Origin: Channallabes apus
Taxonomy: Eukaryota > Chordata > Actinopteri > Siluriformes > Clariidae
DNA length: 64,000 bases
Direction of reading: 5' to 3'
NCBI GenBank assembly: GCA_030522415.1
Contig: CM060105.1
Location: 15,619,277-15,683,276 of the forward strand
Shown here: positions 63,070 through 64,000 of the stretch, piece by piece
Layout of the letters: the number at the start of each line of letters is the position of its first letter
Position numbering within the stretch: the first letter of the stretch is position 1
The notes under the pieces: model-generated
Database searches by the model: none
Told to the model about the DNA's origin: nothing
The model's input: the letters and a program-made list of their open reading frames with translations, nothing else
Translations under genes and position numbers: made by a program

Positions 63070-63330
63070 GACTTTGACTATCTTTAAATGAAGACTTAAG
63101 ATGCATCTGTTTCTCCAGTACTTGGACAAACCACTCCCCCCCCCCACACACACAAAAAAAGAAGAAAAATAAAGTTGTGTTGGACTAATGGCACTTAGTT
63201 ATTAGCCTTGTTAACCCAGTGTAAGTATATATCCAGTGATGTAAACTTTAAAGCACTTTTTGTAAGTCGCTCTGTATAAGAGCATCTGCCCAAATGCCTA
63301 AATGTAAATGTAAATGTAAAAGCATGCACT
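63070..63330 (+). mobile_element. Teleost interspersed repeat, 3' part
   Basis: AAGACTTAAGATGCATCTG, CACTTAGTTATTAGCC, GTAAGTCGCTCTGTATAAG and the (AAATGT)n tail; same tail as 1600 and 44850. Confidence 0.55.
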
Positions 63331-63334
63331 TTAC

Positions 63335-64000
63335 TCAAAATCCTTAGGTATTCCCTCAAAAGTAAGTTTTTGGGTCAATGAAAATGTCATCACCATCAGA
63401 ATGACAAGTCCTTTTGTCATTGTGTATATACGGTGAAGTCAAAATGTTTAGTCATGTTGTCAGAATGACATTGCATGGTTTCATGATTTCCTGATATAAA
63501 ATATGGTTTGGTTTACAGTAATTGACAATGCAAAAGGCTAAATTTCTTCTGTATGGGATCTAGGAAATTCAACAGCATAAATGTACCAATGCAGTATCAC
63601 AGCATTACATGCAATATTCACTTAATGTCATCTATTTGATTCGTGCCCACTGACACAAATTGCGCTTTTTTTCATGTCAGACAGTACGATTTTCAAACCA
63701 ATTCACTGCTATGGGAATTGTCTTTTGATTTTCGCTATGTTTGATCAATTACAGTAACAGCTATATTATCAGCACATTTCATCAATATATTTTACAATAT
63801 TAGATTTTATTGCGGATTTCCTTACAGCTATTTTTCTGTATGTATATTTAAATCTGTTTTATTTATCCGAAAGTGAATTTTTTCAAAAATTTTATATAGG
63901 CATACCAATTATAGGTTCATGAGATTCATCTGTTTTAGAGAACTAGTTGATCATTGGTTCTTCGCGCCCCTTTATTTGTGCAATGAACTGATCCTGAAAT
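63335..64000. other. AT-rich non-coding stretch
   Basis: Nothing recognised to the window end. Confidence 0.4.

Overview
The window is vertebrate nuclear DNA, almost certainly from a teleost. The evidence is split genes with GT-AG introns, a Cdk5 activator p35 gene, a C-type lectin receptor gene, a small Ly6/uPAR gene, and dense fish-type repeats: Tc1 transposons, CR1/L2-like and RTE LINEs, DANA-like tRNA SINEs, Ty3/gypsy-type LTRs and long CA, ATT and GATA microsatellites. The repeat mix suggests an otophysan such as a catfish, but that is an impression from reading. No similarity search was run; family names rest on motifs.

Layout. 1-20 kb: repeats without a convincing host gene (Tc1 relics at 0.1-0.5, 2.6-3.6 and 11.7-12.7 kb; a minisatellite split by a SINE; a complete non-autonomous LTR retrotransposon at 7804-10841). 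20.9-23.5 kb: cdk5r1 on the minus strand, a single coding exon with a noncoding first exon and CpG-rich promoter. 23.5-24.4 kb: a tandem array of microsatellite-bearing units. 27.7-31.3 kb: an element with inverted termini and AT-rich arrays that encloses BEN-domain exons and a piggyBac relic. 34.4-46.6 kb: an eight-exon type II C-type lectin gene on the minus strand, whose large intron holds a three-level nest (LINE inside Tc1 inside Tc1). 45-58 kb: MITEs, solo LTRs, a Tc1-like element with long inverted repeats, a 44-bp perfect hairpin, an RTE fragment and a second non-autonomous LTR element. 59.3-60.9 kb: a Ly6/uPAR gene on the plus strand. 62.5-63.0 kb: exons of a dead lectin duplicate.

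Host genes. Three genes look intact: cdk5r1 (neuronal Cdk5 activator), the lectin (predicted cell-surface receptor) and the Ly6 protein (predicted secreted three-finger protein). All exon phases in the lectin (270 aa) and Ly6 (94 aa) models join in frame, which supports the hand-built splicing. The lectin and its dead copy at 62.5 kb show local duplication.

Most interesting signals: (1) the two LTR elements carry, just 3' of the LTR, a 10-11 nt sequence complementary to the predicted 5' end of their own RNA, with a compensatory base change between them, as expected for Tf1/sushi-type self-priming; (2) the BEN/piggyBac-containing element with inverted termini; (3) microsatellites directly at two lectin splice sites; (4) the nested transposons; (5) the 44-bp hairpin.
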